From positions 308,345 through 372,344 of the forward strand of contig NZ_MUXX01000002.1 in the NCBI RefSeq assembly GCF_002015045.1: 64,000 nt of DNA. The letters are read 5' to 3'. A model generated the notes under the pieces. It was not told the DNA's origin. It saw only the letters and a program-made list of their open reading frames with translations, and did not search any database. The stretch comes from Haemophilus paraphrohaemolyticus (GTDB taxonomy: Bacteria > Pseudomonadota > Gammaproteobacteria > Enterobacterales > Pasteurellaceae). A program made the translations under genes and the position numbers. This document shows, piece after piece, positions 38,143-48,855 of the stretch (within the stretch, counting starts at the first letter, position 1; every line of letters begins with the position of its first letter).

Positions 38143-38883
38143 TTAAAGAAGTGCAGCGACTTCATCGCTGATTTCTCCGTTGTGATAAACGTTTTGTACA
38201 TCATCACAATCTTCTAGCATCTCGATTAAACGGAGTAATTTGGGTGCAGTTTCTGCATCTAGATCTACTGAAGTAGATGGAATCATTGTGACTTCCGCTT
38301 CTTGAATTTTGAAACCTGCTTTTTCAATGCCATCACGTACGTTACCTAAATCTTCCCATGCAGTATAGATTTCAAATGAGCCGTCATCTTGCGGTTGAAT
38401 GTCATCTGCACCTGCTTCGATTGCTGCTTCGGTTAATGCATCTTCATCTGCTTCTGCAATTAAAATTAAGCCTTTTTTGCTAAATAAGTAACCAACAGAA
38501 CCTTCAGTCCCTAAGTTACCACCACACTTGGTGAAACTTGGGCGAACTTGTGAAATGGTGCGGTTTGCGTTGTCACTTAAACATTCCACCATTACCGCTG
38601 TGCCGCCTGGACCATAACCTTCGTAGATTTTGGTTTCCATATTAGTGTCATCGCCACCACCCACACCACGCTCGATGGCACGGTTAATGGTATCACGCGT
38701 CATATTGTTTGATAACGCTTTATCTACTGCTGAACGTAAACGCGGGTTTGCGCTCACATCGCCACCGCCGATTTTTGCTGCAGTAACTAATTCACGGATT
38801 AATTTGGTAAAAATTTTACCGCGTTGTGCATCTTGTGCTGCTTTGCGGTGTTTAATGTTAGCCCACTTACTATGACCTGCCAT
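38143..38883 (-). CDS. yebC: YebC/TACO1 family regulator
   Basis: 246 residues starting [22 protein letters not shown], the near-invariant YebC N-terminus, with NIDRAIERG-type and [21 protein letters not shown] motifs. Described variously as a transcriptional regulator and as a translation factor that helps ribosomes at proline stretches. Single gene here, away from ruvC, which it adjoins in many bacteria. Confidence 0.95.
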   Translation of the reverse strand: MAGHSKWANIKHRKAAQDAQRGKIFTKLIRELVTAAKIGGGDVSANPRLRSAVDKALSNNMTRDTINRAIERGVGGGDDTNMETKIYEGYGPGGTAVMVECLSDNANRTISQVRPSFTKCGGNLGTEGSVGYLFSKKGLILIAEADEDALTEAAIEAGADDIQPQDDGSFEIYTAWEDLGNVRDGIEKAGFKIQEAEVTMIPSTSVDLDAETAPKLLRLIEMLEDCDDVQNVYHNGEISDEVAALL

Positions 38884-38917
38884 GTGTTTTCCTTCTTGAA
38901 TTTAAATATAAATAAAC

Positions 38918-38982
38918 GTAGGTGAGCATTCCTGCCCACCATGATAATTTAATTAATTGGTGGGCAGGAATGCCCACCCTAC
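38918..38982. repeat. Long imperfect palindrome (dispersed-repeat type)
   Basis: Left arm 38918-38940 and right arm 38959-38982 are inverted copies of a 23-24-base unit with core GCATTCCTGCCCACC; they differ by one base change and one missing G. Central 18 bases are AT-rich. Lies between yebC and nudB, no coding. Confidence 0.65.
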
Positions 38983-38990
38983 AATTTGCA

Positions 38991-39431
38991 TCAGTATTTA
39001 ATAATGAACTTCCCAATCGCCTCCGCATTATTCGGAGAAGCGGTTAAATTCTGTGCCTCTTTTGCATCCAACCATTGAAATGCCAAATGCTCGCTTAATT
39101 GTGGCTCTATCTCTTCTGGCAACGCCAACAAAAACCAATGCTCGGTATTATGTGTGACATCTGGTGCGTATTTGTAACGAAATTGCGGAAAAATCTCAAA
39201 TTTCACTGAATGCTGACAATCCACCAAGGTTAAATTTCTCTCTAAAATATCGATTCCCGTTTCTTCCTTCACTTCGCGCATCGCTGTTTGCAAAGGTTGC
39301 TCTCCTTCCTCTATTGTGCCTGTTACGGATTGCCAAAAACTTGGAGCATCTTGGCGTTGTAACATCAACACTCTGCTCGTATTTTGAGCATAAATCACAA
39401 CCAGAACAGAATAAGGATTTTTATATTTCAT
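38991..39431 (-). CDS. nudB: Dihydroneopterin triphosphate diphosphatase NudB
   Basis: Nudix hydrolase of folate synthesis, removing pyrophosphate from dihydroneopterin triphosphate. The Nudix box is GTIEEGEQPLQTAMREVKEE with the REVKEETGI metal-binding helix (residues about 41-63). Start at MKYKNPYSVLVVIYA gives 146 residues; a nine-codon longer start is not family-like. Single gene. Confidence 0.9.
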   Translation of the reverse strand: MKYKNPYSVLVVIYAQNTSRVLMLQRQDAPSFWQSVTGTIEEGEQPLQTAMREVKEETGIDILERNLTLVDCQHSVKFEIFPQFRYKYAPDVTHNTEHWFLLALPEEIEPQLSEHLAFQWLDAKEAQNLTASPNNAEAIGKFIIKY

Positions 39432-39506
39432 AAGCGAGAATGCGTCTTTTCTGTGCAAAAGAGTGGCGATTTTAGCAAAAAAATTGAGGTTTGATAATAG
39501 AAAAAT

Positions 39507-39528
39507 AGGGCGGACTCAAGTCCACCCT
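39507..39528. repeat. Short hairpin repeat between nudB and argH
   Basis: AGGGCGGACT / AGTCCACCCT with a CA loop, one G-U-type mismatch. Similar in style to the other GC-rich hairpins in this genome; could also act as a transcript end for argH. Confidence 0.5.
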
Positions 39529-39540
39529 TTGGTATAAAAA

Positions 39541-40917
39541 TCAACCACCTAAACTCTCTTTCGCTGTTCGAATAGCTTCCGCCACGCATTCAGGATTTAC
39601 CCCGCCTTTCGCACAACGTTTTTCTAAGCAAGATTCAAGCGAAAGAATTGGGTAAACATCTTCATCAATTACGGCATGGAATTGTTTAAATTCTGCCACA
39701 GATAACGCCTCCAATGGCTCTCGTTTGCTAATGGCATAGACTACCGCTTCGCCCACAATGTGATGAGCCTCACGGAATGGAATGCCCTTCGCAACCAAAT
39801 AATCCGCTAATTCAGTTGCATTTGAGTAACCTTGTTGAGCCGCTTCACGCGTACGTTCTACGTTTACGTTAATATCTTCAAGAACAAGTGCCGCAATTTC
39901 TAAACACGCCTGCCAGGTTTCCATCGCATCAAAGATACCTTCTTTGTCTTCTTGCATATCTTTGTTATAGGCAAGTGGTAAGCCTTTAAGTGTTGTTAAT
40001 AAGCCTGTTAATGAACCAAATACACGACCTGATTTACCACGAATAAGTTCACACGCATCAGGGTTTTTCTTCTGTGGCATCAATGAAGAACCTGATGTCA
40101 CGCGATCAGAAAGTTCTAAGAACGCTGATTCCCCGCTGTTGAAAAAGATTAAATCTTCGGCAAAACGAGAAAGATGCACCATACTGATTGAAGCACTTGA
40201 AAGCAGTTCTAACACGTGGTCGCGATCAGAAACCGAATCTAAACTGTTACGTGTGCCAATGCTAAAACCAAGATCTTTTGCCAATGCATCACGATCTACC
40301 GCATAAGCTGTGCCAGCCAGCGCGCCTGAACCCAGTGGGCAAGTGTACATACGTTTGTACGCATCGGTTAAACGACTGTGGTCGCGTTCTAACATCTCAA
40401 AATATGCCATACACCAATGTGCAAAAGTGATTGGTTGCGCACGTTGAAGATGGGTGTACCCAGGCATTACCGCGTGTTGATTCGCTTCTGCAGTCAGCAC
40501 TAATTTCTCTTGTAAATTGCGGATACGCTCTTGCATCACAATGACTTGAGCTTTACACCACATTTTCATATCTACTGCAACTTGGTCATTACGGCTACGC
40601 CCTGTATGTAATTTTTTGCCTAAATCACCTACTTTCTCAATGAGTTTTGATTCCACCCAACTGTGAATATCTTCCGCATCATCTTTTAAAATAATCTCAA
40701 TTTTCGGCTCAATTTCTGCACGTAATTCTTTCAGCGCCGCCACTAATTGTTGATGCTCTTCTTCCGTTAATACGCCAACCAAAGTAATCGCTTTCGCCCA
40801 ACCGATGGAACCATCAATATCTTGTAAAGCTAAGCGGTAATCAAAACGTAATGAATCATTGAAAAATTTGAATTTTTGGTCTGCTTCCTGTGTAAAACGT
40901 CCACCCCAAAGTGCCAT
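39541..40917 (-). CDS. argH: Argininosuccinate lyase ArgH
   Basis: Final arginine step: cleaves argininosuccinate to arginine and fumarate. The fumarase/ASL signature [12 protein letters not shown] (about 279-290), the [10 protein letters not shown] catalytic region and [13 protein letters not shown] are all present. 458 residues, full length. Monocistronic. Confidence 0.97.
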   Translation of the reverse strand: MALWGGRFTQEADQKFKFFNDSLRFDYRLALQDIDGSIGWAKAITLVGVLTEEEHQQLVAALKELRAEIEPKIEIILKDDAEDIHSWVESKLIEKVGDLGKKLHTGRSRNDQVAVDMKMWCKAQVIVMQERIRNLQEKLVLTAEANQHAVMPGYTHLQRAQPITFAHWCMAYFEMLERDHSRLTDAYKRMYTCPLGSGALAGTAYAVDRDALAKDLGFSIGTRNSLDSVSDRDHVLELLSSASISMVHLSRFAEDLIFFNSGESAFLELSDRVTSGSSLMPQKKNPDACELIRGKSGRVFGSLTGLLTTLKGLPLAYNKDMQEDKEGIFDAMETWQACLEIAALVLEDINVNVERTREAAQQGYSNATELADYLVAKGIPFREAHHIVGEAVVYAISKREPLEALSVAEFKQFHAVIDEDVYPILSLESCLEKRCAKGGVNPECVAEAIRTAKESLGG

Positions 40918-41022
40918 ATGCTATTCCTTAAATCTAAAATGAAATTATATTTATAAAAAAATCGGCTCCATTTTGCATAAATATGCAAAAATATTCAATA
41001 ATTATTTACCTTAAAATGTAAA

Positions 41023-41065
41023 AAGCGGTCGAGTTCTGCAAATTTTTTGCAAAATTCAACCGCTT
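41023..41065. terminator. Inverted uptake-signal pair between argH and the MBL hydrolase gene
   Basis: AAGCGGTCGAGTT and AATTCAACCGCTT arms. It lies 13 bases after the leftward hydrolase gene's stop, so it can end that transcript. Confidence 0.55.
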
Positions 41066-41078
41066 ATCTAATCTACAA

Positions 41079-41708
41079 TTACTTCAAAAACGGATTGTGC
41101 ACTTTTTCACGCCCAATTGTTGTGTGTGGCCCATGTCCTGAAATGATGATGAAATCATCATCTAAATCAAACATTTTAGTGCGGATGGTTTCGAGCAGTT
41201 GGTCAAGACTGCCCATATAAAGGTCAGTTCGTCCAATACTGTCTTTGAAAAGTACATCTCCAGAAAAGGCAATTTTATTCTCAAAATCGAAGAAGCCAAT
41301 GTGGCCTGGTGCGTGCCCTGGTAGATGACGAATATCAAAATTTAAACTACCGACACTGATTTTATCGCCCTCTTCTAACCAATGATCTGGCTGAAAACCT
41401 TTTACTGGTGGAATACCAAACATTTCACACATTTGAGGCAGTTGTTCAAAGAGCAATTGATCGGCTTTGTGTGAGCCGTAAACTTCTACGCCAAAATGAG
41501 CGCGAACTTTTTCAATTGCCATAATGTGATCAAGATGTCCGTGAGTAATTAGTAGTTTTTCTACCTTTAAGCCTTGTGATTCAACAAACTGAATGATTTT
41601 GTCCGCATCATCGCCTGCATCGATAATCGCTGCATTTTTGTTATCATCCCAAATAATTGAGCAGTTTTGTTGAAATGGGCTGACGGGGATAATTTGTAAA
41701 TTAAACAT
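41079..41708 (-). CDS. Metallo-beta-lactamase fold hydrolase (YcbL/glyoxalase II-like)
   Basis: 209 residues with the binuclear metal motif THGHLDH (about 55-61), a histidine in LPGHAPGH, the bridging Asp in FSGDVLF and the last His in ISGHGPHT. The short length without the C-terminal helical domain of GloB points to the YcbL type, a second glyoxalase II that cleaves S-lactoylglutathione. Start MFNLQIIPVSP is chosen by that family's N-terminus. It follows pnuC by a short spacer. Confidence 0.85.
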   Translation of the reverse strand: MFNLQIIPVSPFQQNCSIIWDDNKNAAIIDAGDDADKIIQFVESQGLKVEKLLITHGHLDHIMAIEKVRAHFGVEVYGSHKADQLLFEQLPQMCEMFGIPPVKGFQPDHWLEEGDKISVGSLNFDIRHLPGHAPGHIGFFDFENKIAFSGDVLFKDSIGRTDLYMGSLDQLLETIRTKMFDLDDDFIIISGHGPHTTIGREKVHNPFLK

Positions 41709-41737
41709 TGAATTTGGCAATCTAATAGAAATGAAAT

Positions 41738-42427
41738 TTAAACACTTGCTTTTTGCAATTTGCTCCAGTTGTAATAACCGTAAAGCGAGTTAAGTAAGTA
41801 AGCTGAATACATCACATACATTGAGGTATTTTCTGCCCAAAGTGCAATAGAGATGATGTTAAGCACAATCCAGAGTAGCCATTGCTCGCGGTAGCGTAAC
41901 ACCATCAAGGCTTGTGCTGCAACCACAATAATAGTACTTAAACCATCTAAGCCTGTTGAGCTACCGCCATAATAATTGAGCACCTCAACGAAAAGTAAGG
42001 TGCCAATGACAAGGAAAGCAATTAAGCCAATCCAACCGTTCACTGTTAAGGCTTTGGCAATGACCGCATCACTATTTTGCTCTTTTTGCATATTGGCTTT
42101 CCATAAGAAATAGCCGATAAATTGAGCAGGAATATAAACATAAAGCGTGGTGTTCATCTCACCCAAGAAATTCGCACCCAGTGAAATATAGAAATAAGTG
42201 TAGGCAAAAATCAAACCGAAGAAGTAGTTACTGATCTTCCCTTTACTGACGAAAACATTGCAAATAATGCCTGAAATGCCGGACACCATCCCTAAAATAG
42301 AGTCGGGATTGTAAATATAAATACCGATTTGTGCCGCAATAAAAATCAATAACCAAGCCGCTTCAAAAGGTTTCCAGCCACCAAAAAGCTCTTGTTTGGT
42401 TTGTTCAAGTAGTTGATTATAATTCAT
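41738..42427 (-). CDS. pnuC: Nicotinamide riboside transporter PnuC
   Basis: Seven-span facilitator for nicotinamide riboside, 229 residues. Pasteurellaceae often cannot make NAD de novo and rely on PnuC (V-factor uptake); whether that holds for this strain cannot be read here. The C-terminal motif REQWLLWIVLNIISIALW and the YYGGSSTGLDGLST loop are typical. A GGAGG site precedes the ATG. Confidence 0.92.
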   Translation of the reverse strand: MNYNQLLEQTKQELFGGWKPFEAAWLLIFIAAQIGIYIYNPDSILGMVSGISGIICNVFVSKGKISNYFFGLIFAYTYFYISLGANFLGEMNTTLYVYIPAQFIGYFLWKANMQKEQNSDAVIAKALTVNGWIGLIAFLVIGTLLFVEVLNYYGGSSTGLDGLSTIIVVAAQALMVLRYREQWLLWIVLNIISIALWAENTSMYVMYSAYLLNSLYGYYNWSKLQKASV

Positions 42428-42544
42428 AAGACCTCCAAAAAAGAAATGTAATTAAAACAGTCCCATTATAAATGAAAAAGATAAGCAACATTTAATTTTA
42501 TTTTTTTAAAAAAAAGAGAGTGTTTGCACAATCTCCTTTACATC

Positions 42545-43168
42545 TTATAAATTGTTGATTTTTAACTCAATCAACTCACGCTCTTGTCCTGAAGTTTGGG
42601 CTTTTAGCTGCTCATAAGCACTTTTTGCCGCTTCTTTGTCGCCTTTAGCCGCTAAGACATCCGCAGCAAAAAGTTGTTTGCGTGCTTGCCACGCTTTATC
42701 TTTAACTTGATCTAACTGAGCTAATGCTGCATCAAACTCTTTTAATTGGAAGTTTACTGCAGCTAAACGGAAACGAATTATTGCTTGTAATGAAGGATCT
42801 TTTGCTTCATTTAATGCCGCTTCTAATAGGCTTTTCGCTACTGCAAAATCGGCTTTTGCTACGGCATTTTGGGCTTCTTCAAGTTGCATAAAAATCGCAT
42901 AGTTTGTGCCTTTCGCTTCATCTAAAAACTTCTGCACAAGCGGTTGATTTTTCACAGGATCTTGCTCATAAGCTTCCATTGTAGCTTGATAAGAAATTGA
43001 AGCCTGAATAGCCGATTCGGTTTGATGGCTTTTCCAGAAATTCCAGCCAAAACTGGCTGCGGCAAACACAAAGATCGCTAATAAAATCGGTGTGCTATTT
43101 TCTCTAAACCAGCTCTTCGCTTCTTCGAATTGCTGTTCTTCTGTTTTATTGAGGTATTCGCTACTCAT
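42545..43168 (-). CDS. yfgM: YfgM family protein (SecYEG ancillary, TPR)
   Basis: 207 residues: short cytosolic N-terminus, one membrane span (about 30-48) followed by NFWKSHQTE, then a periplasmic TPR-like helical domain. E. coli YfgM associates with SecYEG and PpiD. It follows hisS by 13 bases in the conserved rodZ-ispG-hisS-yfgM order. Confidence 0.9.
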   Translation of the reverse strand: MSSEYLNKTEEQQFEEAKSWFRENSTPILLAIFVFAAASFGWNFWKSHQTESAIQASISYQATMEAYEQDPVKNQPLVQKFLDEAKGTNYAIFMQLEEAQNAVAKADFAVAKSLLEAALNEAKDPSLQAIIRFRLAAVNFQLKEFDAALAQLDQVKDKAWQARKQLFAADVLAAKGDKEAAKSAYEQLKAQTSGQERELIELKINNL

Positions 43169-43181
43169 TGAAATGTCCTAA

Positions 43182-44453
43182 TTAAAAATATGTTTTTAAG
43201 GTTGCGACTAAATCAGCTTGGCTAAGGGTAATTTGCTCTGCACCATTGCGTAAATCTTTCACGACCACAGTTTTCGCTTGCACTTCACTTTCGCCAATCA
43301 CTAATGCATATTTTGCTTCGATTTTATCTGCACGTTTAAATTGTTTTTGGAATTTACCGCCTGAGCAGTGTGTCATCACACGCACTTGTGGTAATTCGGT
43401 GCGTATTTGTTCCGCAATTTGGAAGGCATTTAGCGTTGCTCCTTCGCCTGCATAAACCAGATATAAATCGACCGCTTGTGGTAGTGTAATCTCTTTATTC
43501 ACTTCTTGCACGAGCAACACTAAACGCTCTAAGCCCATTGCAAAGCCAACGCCTTGGGTTGAATGCCCACCAAGCTGTTCCACTAAGCCATCATAACGAC
43601 CACCTCCGCAAACAGTACCTTGTGCACCTAATGCAGAAGTGACCCATTCAAACACAGTTTTATTGTAATAATCTAAACCACGTACTAATTTTGGATTGAT
43701 TTCATATTTCACGCCCATTGCATCTAATAAACTGCAAAGTTGGTTGAAATGTTCGCGGCTTTCATCATCTAAATAATCTAATAGCTTCGGTGCACCGTTT
43801 AGCACTTCTTGAAGGGCTTCATTTTTAGTATCTAAGATACGCAGTGGGTTTTTTACCAAGCGCTCTTTCTCTTCATCGCTCATTAAATCTTGATGATTTT
43901 CCAAGAATGCTACTAACGCTGAGCGGTAGTTTGCTCGAGCTTCAAGTGAACCAATTGAGTTTAATTGCAATGAAACATGCTGATCGATGCCTAATTCTTT
44001 CCAAAGACGTGCGGTTAAAATAATCAATTCCGCATCAATTTCAGGATTTGCAATGCCGAACACTTCCACGCCCGCTTGGTGGAATTGGCGATAACGCCCT
44101 TTTTGTGGACGCTCGTGGCGGAACATAGGACCCATATACCACAAACGCTGCTCATTGTTATAAATCCAACCACGTTCGATTGCAGCACGTACGCAGCCCG
44201 CTGTGCCTTCTGGTCTGAGTGTTAATTGTTCATCATTATCCCAGAATGTATACATCTCTTTTGACACAACATCGGTGACTTCACCGATCGCACGAGCGAA
44301 AAGCGGGGTACTTTCCACGATTGGCATACGCACTTCTGAATAACCATAGCTTGCAAGCACGTGACGTACTTTAGCTTCAATCCATTGCCATAACGGAGAT
44401 TCTGTTGGAGAGCAATCGTTCATTCCACGAATTGCTTGAATGGTTTTTGCCAC
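43182..44453 (-). CDS. hisS: Histidyl-tRNA synthetase HisS
   Basis: Class II synthetase, 423 residues. Motif 2 [25 protein letters not shown] region, the histidine-binding [15 protein letters not shown] and [14 protein letters not shown], and motif 3 GFAMGLERL are all visible. The C-terminal anticodon domain ends in LVATLKTYF. Collinear with ispG and yfgM. Confidence 0.97.
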   Translation of the reverse strand: MAKTIQAIRGMNDCSPTESPLWQWIEAKVRHVLASYGYSEVRMPIVESTPLFARAIGEVTDVVSKEMYTFWDNDEQLTLRPEGTAGCVRAAIERGWIYNNEQRLWYMGPMFRHERPQKGRYRQFHQAGVEVFGIANPEIDAELIILTARLWKELGIDQHVSLQLNSIGSLEARANYRSALVAFLENHQDLMSDEEKERLVKNPLRILDTKNEALQEVLNGAPKLLDYLDDESREHFNQLCSLLDAMGVKYEINPKLVRGLDYYNKTVFEWVTSALGAQGTVCGGGRYDGLVEQLGGHSTQGVGFAMGLERLVLLVQEVNKEITLPQAVDLYLVYAGEGATLNAFQIAEQIRTELPQVRVMTHCSGGKFQKQFKRADKIEAKYALVIGESEVQAKTVVVKDLRNGAEQITLSQADLVATLKTYF

Positions 44454-44486
44454 AATATTGTCCTTTTAAATAAAAATAATTTTAAA

Positions 44487-45602
44487 TTATGCTGGTGTAA
44501 TCATAATACGTTGAGCTTGTTCTGCCACGCGAGCACGAATTTTCGCCTCAAGCTGATCAATCAATTTATCGTTATCGAAACGCTCTTTTTGACGCACCCC
44601 ATCCAAGTAGAAACCGCTCATTTTATTTGAGCCTGTTACGCCTAAATCAGAAACCAGTGCTTCGCCAGGTCCATTTACTACACAACCAATAATCGATACA
44701 TCCATCGGTGTTAAAATGTCTTCCAAACGCTGTTCTAAAGCGTTTACAGTTGCGATTACATCAATTTCTTGGCGTGAACAGGTTGGGCAAGCGATAAAGT
44801 TAATCCCACGAGAGCGAATACGTAGCGACTTGAGAATATCAAAGCCCACTTTCACTTCTTCAACAGGATCTGCTGCTAATGAAATACGCAAGGTATCGCC
44901 AATGCCTTCTGAAAGCAGTAAGCCCAAGCCAATCGCTGATTTTACTGAACCTGCACGTGCACCACCCGCTTCGGTAATGCCAAGGTGCAGTGGTTGCACA
45001 ATCTGTTTTGCAAGCAAGCGGTAAGATTCGACCGCTAGGAAAACATCGGAAGCCTTCACGCTCACTTTGAAATTATCAAAGTTGAAGCGGTCTAAAATAT
45101 CCACGTGGCGTAATGCACTTTCAAGCAAGGCTTGCGGTGTTGGTTCGCCATATTTTTCTTGCAAATCACGCTCAAGCGAGCCTGCATTTACCCCAATACG
45201 AATCGGAATGTTTTTATCTTTCGCGCAATCCACAACGGCACGAATACGTTCTTCATTGCCGATATTACCAGGGTTGATACGTAAGCAATCCACGCCATAT
45301 TCCGCCACTTTTAAGGCGATGCGGTAATCGAAGTGAATATCTGCCACAAGCGGCACATTCACTTGCTGTTTAATCACTTTGAATGCTTCAGCCGCATCCA
45401 TAGTTGGCACAGAAACGCGAACGATATCCGCCCCCACTTTTTCTAATGACTTAATCTGAGCGACTGTCGCTTCCACATCAGTAGTGCGAGTATTGGTCAT
45501 CGATTGCACAGAAATCGGTGCATCGCCTCCTACAGGTACTTTCCCCACCCAGATTTTTTTCGACTCTCGACGCTTAATCGGAGAATGTTGTACTGCTGAC
45601 AT
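44487..45602 (-). CDS. ispG: 4-hydroxy-3-methylbut-2-enyl diphosphate synthase IspG
   Basis: Penultimate enzyme of the MEP isoprenoid pathway, a 4Fe-4S protein. Cluster cysteines are in IACPTCSRQ and [10 protein letters not shown]; the TIM-barrel entry is [14 protein letters not shown]. 371 residues. It follows rodZ by 15 bases and precedes hisS. Confidence 0.97.
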   Translation of the reverse strand: MSAVQHSPIKRRESKKIWVGKVPVGGDAPISVQSMTNTRTTDVEATVAQIKSLEKVGADIVRVSVPTMDAAEAFKVIKQQVNVPLVADIHFDYRIALKVAEYGVDCLRINPGNIGNEERIRAVVDCAKDKNIPIRIGVNAGSLERDLQEKYGEPTPQALLESALRHVDILDRFNFDNFKVSVKASDVFLAVESYRLLAKQIVQPLHLGITEAGGARAGSVKSAIGLGLLLSEGIGDTLRISLAADPVEEVKVGFDILKSLRIRSRGINFIACPTCSRQEIDVIATVNALEQRLEDILTPMDVSIIGCVVNGPGEALVSDLGVTGSNKMSGFYLDGVRQKERFDNDKLIDQLEAKIRARVAEQAQRIMITPA

Positions 45603-45617
45603 ATTTAATTGAAACCC

Positions 45618-46601
45618 TTATTGTGCTAATGGAAGCTTGATACGCGCCACGCGTCCATCAATTTTAAGAGGCACTTCTTGCCCTTTATAATAAATTTTTA
45701 CATTCGCAGGTGCACCAATGGTTAAGCGGTATTGCTCGTTACCATTGAAAGTCAGCACTTCGCCATTGTTGTATAATTTTTCAGCCAAGCTTTTTTTGCT
45801 CTGATTACCTTTTACCGTAATCCAGCTCTCTTTACCAGTAATTTCAATGCGTAAATCATCGTTACCGATAGCCGTTTCTGCAGCTGGCGTTGCACTATTT
45901 TGTGTATTGTCCGCCGTAGGTTGAGCTAATACATTCGTTGCGGTAACGGCTGTTTGTTGTGCATTATTTTCAACATTAGCAATAGGTGCTGTAGTTTCAG
46001 AGGCTGCTTGAGCTTGAGATTCAGTCACAGGTGCAACATTTTCTGCATTTTCAACCGCTTGTGCTGCCGTTTGAGCCGTTGGTTCGACTGGTGTTTCTAC
46101 TTGTGGGCTAATCTCAATCGCATTATGCGTTGCAGGCATAGTTTCAACAGGCACCGCATTATTCACAAACTGATCGCGGTTTTCTTGCTCTTGTTGGTAA
46201 TCTTGCCACCACCAAAGCAACGTCATACCAATCGCAGCCAATAGCACGCAAATAGTGAGATATTTCACCCATAAATTTTGCGATTTTTGCACCACTTTAC
46301 CCGCTGAGGTTTTATGTAATACCTCTTTTGGAATTTTTACCTCACCATAGTTTACGCTTGAGGCCAGATCTTCTGGCAAACGTAAAAAGCGTAAATAGTT
46401 ACGCACATAACCACGCACAAAGGTGGGAGCGACATTTTGCAAAATAAAAATATCGTTTTCGAGCGATTCAATATGCGATTTTTTAAGATTGGTTTTTTGT
46501 GCAACATCTTCAATGGATAATTGCAATGCTTCACGCTCTTGCTTGAGTTGCTGTCCTAGCGAGAGAGTATCTGTTGAAGGTGTGATGTGAGATTCTGTCA
46601 T
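45618..46601 (-). CDS. rodZ: Cytoskeletal protein RodZ
   Basis: Links MreB to the wall-synthesis machinery and supports rod shape. An N-terminal HTH (LSIEDVAQKTNLKKSHIESLE, about 33-53) binds MreB; one membrane span is near 115-133; a low-complexity linker rich in A, T, V, E and Q follows; and the C-terminal DUF4115 beta domain starts around LRIEITGKESWITVKG. 327 residues. First gene of rodZ-ispG-hisS-yfgM. Confidence 0.93.
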   Translation of the reverse strand: MTESHITPSTDTLSLGQQLKQEREALQLSIEDVAQKTNLKKSHIESLENDIFILQNVAPTFVRGYVRNYLRFLRLPEDLASSVNYGEVKIPKEVLHKTSAGKVVQKSQNLWVKYLTICVLLAAIGMTLLWWWQDYQQEQENRDQFVNNAVPVETMPATHNAIEISPQVETPVEPTAQTAAQAVENAENVAPVTESQAQAASETTAPIANVENNAQQTAVTATNVLAQPTADNTQNSATPAAETAIGNDDLRIEITGKESWITVKGNQSKKSLAEKLYNNGEVLTFNGNEQYRLTIGAPANVKIYYKGQEVPLKIDGRVARIKLPLAQ

Positions 46602-46824
46602 AGCAAAGTTCTTTTAATTAAACACACAAAAATATCCGAAAGTTTAAAGAGATCATCCCAATTTTGCAAATTTTAACTGATGAATTTGCAAAATTTTGAA
46701 CAGAAAAAAGGAAATTTCCAAAAATTTTGCCAAAATCTGATATATAGCAAAATTTTTTGCAAAAAGCAGGCGTAAAATGGCTAATTGTGTTATCACTCTT
46801 AACTTCATTTTATGCGAGGACGCC

Positions 46825-48390
46825 ATGCCCCAAACTTTGCACCAAGAAAACCTCAAATCCTTACTATTTAAACAAAATTTTGCCGCTGGATTGGTCGTTT
46901 TTCTGGTCGCCTTGCCACTCTGTTTAGGCATTGCACTTGCGTCTGGTGCACCACCGCTTTCGGGCATTATTTCAGGGATTATTGGCGGAATGATTATCGG
47001 CTGGTTAAGTACCTCGCATATCAGCGTGGCAGGCCCCGCAGCGGGCTTAGTGGCGATAGTGTTAGACGCCATTACGCAACTCGGCAGCTTTGAGCTATTC
47101 CTCTGTGCGGGCATTATTGCGGGTGTTATCCAACTCATTTTGGGCATCATTCGAGCAGGTAGTATCACTAACTATATTCCCGTTGCTGTGATTGAAGGAA
47201 TGCTTGCGGGCATTGGGATTTTAATTATCGTCAAGCAGCTACCTTATGCAATTGGCACAGATAAACTTGTTTTTGATGGCACCGCTTCTTTTATCAATAT
47301 CCATTTAGGTGCTCTCATTATTACCCTACTTTCAATACTGATTATACTTAGCTGGGAGCGCTCTGCTAAACTCAAAAAGATAAAACTTCTCCCTTCCGCG
47401 TTGATTGCGGTAATTGTTAGCATCTTGCTAAATAATCTTTTTATTGCTTTGGATAGCCATTTAGCTGTGCCCGAAAATCAGTTAGTGCACTTACCCGTCC
47501 TCTCTTCTTGGCAAGATTTAAAAGATTTCGTGATTTTCCCCGATTTTAGTGGATTTACCAATCCGTTTATTTGGGTAACAGGTGCAACGATTGCGATTGT
47601 GGCATCCATTGAAACCTTGCTCTCCATTGAAGCGGCTGATCGCTTAGATTCAAAACGCCGCCTTACTGATTCCAATCAAGAATTACGGGCTCAAGGCGTG
47701 GGCAACATTGTTTCTTCTCTGCTCGGTGGATTGCCTATTACCGCGGTTATTGTTCGATCATCAGCAAACGCCAACGCGGGAGCTACGCATAAACTTTCTG
47801 CCATTATTCACGGCGTATTATTGCTCATTTGTGTGCTGGCTATCCCTACTTTACTGAACCAAATTCCACTTGCAACACTTGCAGTCATACTTATTTTAGT
47901 CGGCTATAAACTTGCTCGTCCAAGCGTATTTAAGCATTTCTGGCATAAAGGAATTTATCAATTTATTCCTTTTATCATCACTATGGTTGCGGTAGTGCTT
48001 TTCGACCTACTCAAAGGTGTGGGGCTTGGCTTGATTATCAGCATTCTATTTATTTTGCACGGCAATATGAAACGTGCTTATTATTTAAGCCGCGAAGAAC
48101 TGGCTTATGCCTCACAAATCCGCCTTAATTTAGCCGAAGAGGTTTCATTCCTCAATAAAGCCGCAATCAAGAAAACGCTTAAAAACATCCAGCCTAATTC
48201 AATGGTGATTATTAACGCAGAACACACAGCTTACATCGCTTATGATGTATTGGAACTGATTGAAGATTTCGCCACCATTTATGCCAAAGAGAACAACATC
48301 CACGTAATTTTAAAAGGCTTCAAAGCCGATTACGACAGCCTCGTAGATCAACATTCGAATATAAAAGTAGAGCATCATCGAGGAATTTAA
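46825..48390 (+). CDS. SulP/SLC26 family anion transporter
   Basis: 521 residues with 12-14 hydrophobic segments. N-terminal DFxAGLVVFLVALPLCLGIALASG-like and the repeat-specific SVAGPAAGLVAIVLD are diagnostic of SulP. A short degenerate STAS-like domain occupies the C-terminus (VSFLNKAAIKKTLKNI to the end). The substrate could be sulfate, bicarbonate or a dicarboxylate. The ATG 46825 with GCGAGGA is preferred to the upstream in-frame ATG at 46777. A hairpin follows. Confidence 0.88.
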   Translation: MPQTLHQENLKSLLFKQNFAAGLVVFLVALPLCLGIALASGAPPLSGIISGIIGGMIIGWLSTSHISVAGPAAGLVAIVLDAITQLGSFELFLCAGIIAGVIQLILGIIRAGSITNYIPVAVIEGMLAGIGILIIVKQLPYAIGTDKLVFDGTASFINIHLGALIITLLSILIILSWERSAKLKKIKLLPSALIAVIVSILLNNLFIALDSHLAVPENQLVHLPVLSSWQDLKDFVIFPDFSGFTNPFIWVTGATIAIVASIETLLSIEAADRLDSKRRLTDSNQELRAQGVGNIVSSLLGGLPITAVIVRSSANANAGATHKLSAIIHGVLLLICVLAIPTLLNQIPLATLAVILILVGYKLARPSVFKHFWHKGIYQFIPFIITMVAVVLFDLLKGVGLGLIISILFILHGNMKRAYYLSREELAYASQIRLNLAEEVSFLNKAAIKKTLKNIQPNSMVIINAEHTAYIAYDVLELIEDFATIYAKENNIHVILKGFKADYDSLVDQHSNIKVEHHRGI

Positions 48391-48397
48391 TAGTAAA

Positions 48398-48421
48398 AAA
48401 CCTCGATTTTTATCGAGGTTT
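48398..48421. terminator. Bidirectional terminator between the SulP gene and ridA
   Basis: Perfect AAACCTCGAT / ATCGAGGTTT stem with a TTTT loop and adjacent A and T runs, between convergent genes. Confidence 0.75.
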
Positions 48422-48430
48422 CACTGATGG

Positions 48431-48778
48431 CTATTTTACTGCTGCTGTAACAACAATCTCCACTTTCCAATTCGGATCGGCAAGCCTCGCCTCAATTGCT
48501 GCACGAGGTGGCGCATTATTCTCCGCCACCCACTCATCCCATGCACGATTCATTTCCGCATAATCGCTCATATTTGCCAGATAAACGGTTGCCATCAAAA
48601 TTTGGCTTTTATCTGTACCCGCTTTCGTAAGAAATTTATCAATTTCTCCCAACACTTGTTGGGTTTGTTCATAAACATTTTTCGTGGCATCGGTTGGCAC
48701 TTGCCCTGCTAAATAAGCCACCCCATTATACACAGCCACTTCTGAAAAACGGTGGCTGGCATCAATGCGTTTAATCAT
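48431..48778 (-). CDS. RidA/YjgF family enamine/imine deaminase
   Basis: 115 residues in the YjgF/YER057c/UK114 fold. YNGVAYLAGQVPTDA, ILMATVYLANMSDYAEMNRAWDEWV and the APPRAAIEARLADP motif with the catalytic Arg are visible. RidA removes reactive enamines made by PLP enzymes such as threonine dehydratase, which fits its place next to ilvE. The start MIKRIDASHRF follows an AAGGA site; longer starts are not family-like. It is the short YoaB-like subtype rather than canonical 128-residue RidA. Confidence 0.85.
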   Translation of the reverse strand: MIKRIDASHRFSEVAVYNGVAYLAGQVPTDATKNVYEQTQQVLGEIDKFLTKAGTDKSQILMATVYLANMSDYAEMNRAWDEWVAENNAPPRAAIEARLADPNWKVEIVVTAAVK

Positions 48779-48801
48779 ATTTTTATCCTTATATAAAATG
48801 A

Positions 48802-48843
48802 AAGCGGTCGAATTCGCAAAATCTTTTACAAATTCGACCGCTT
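48802..48843. terminator. Inverted uptake-signal pair between ilvE and ridA
   Basis: AAGCGGTCGAATT / AATTCGACCGCTT, perfect 13-bp arms, 12 bases after the ilvE stop. No long T run. Confidence 0.55.
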
Positions 48844-48855
48844 GAAAACAATAGA

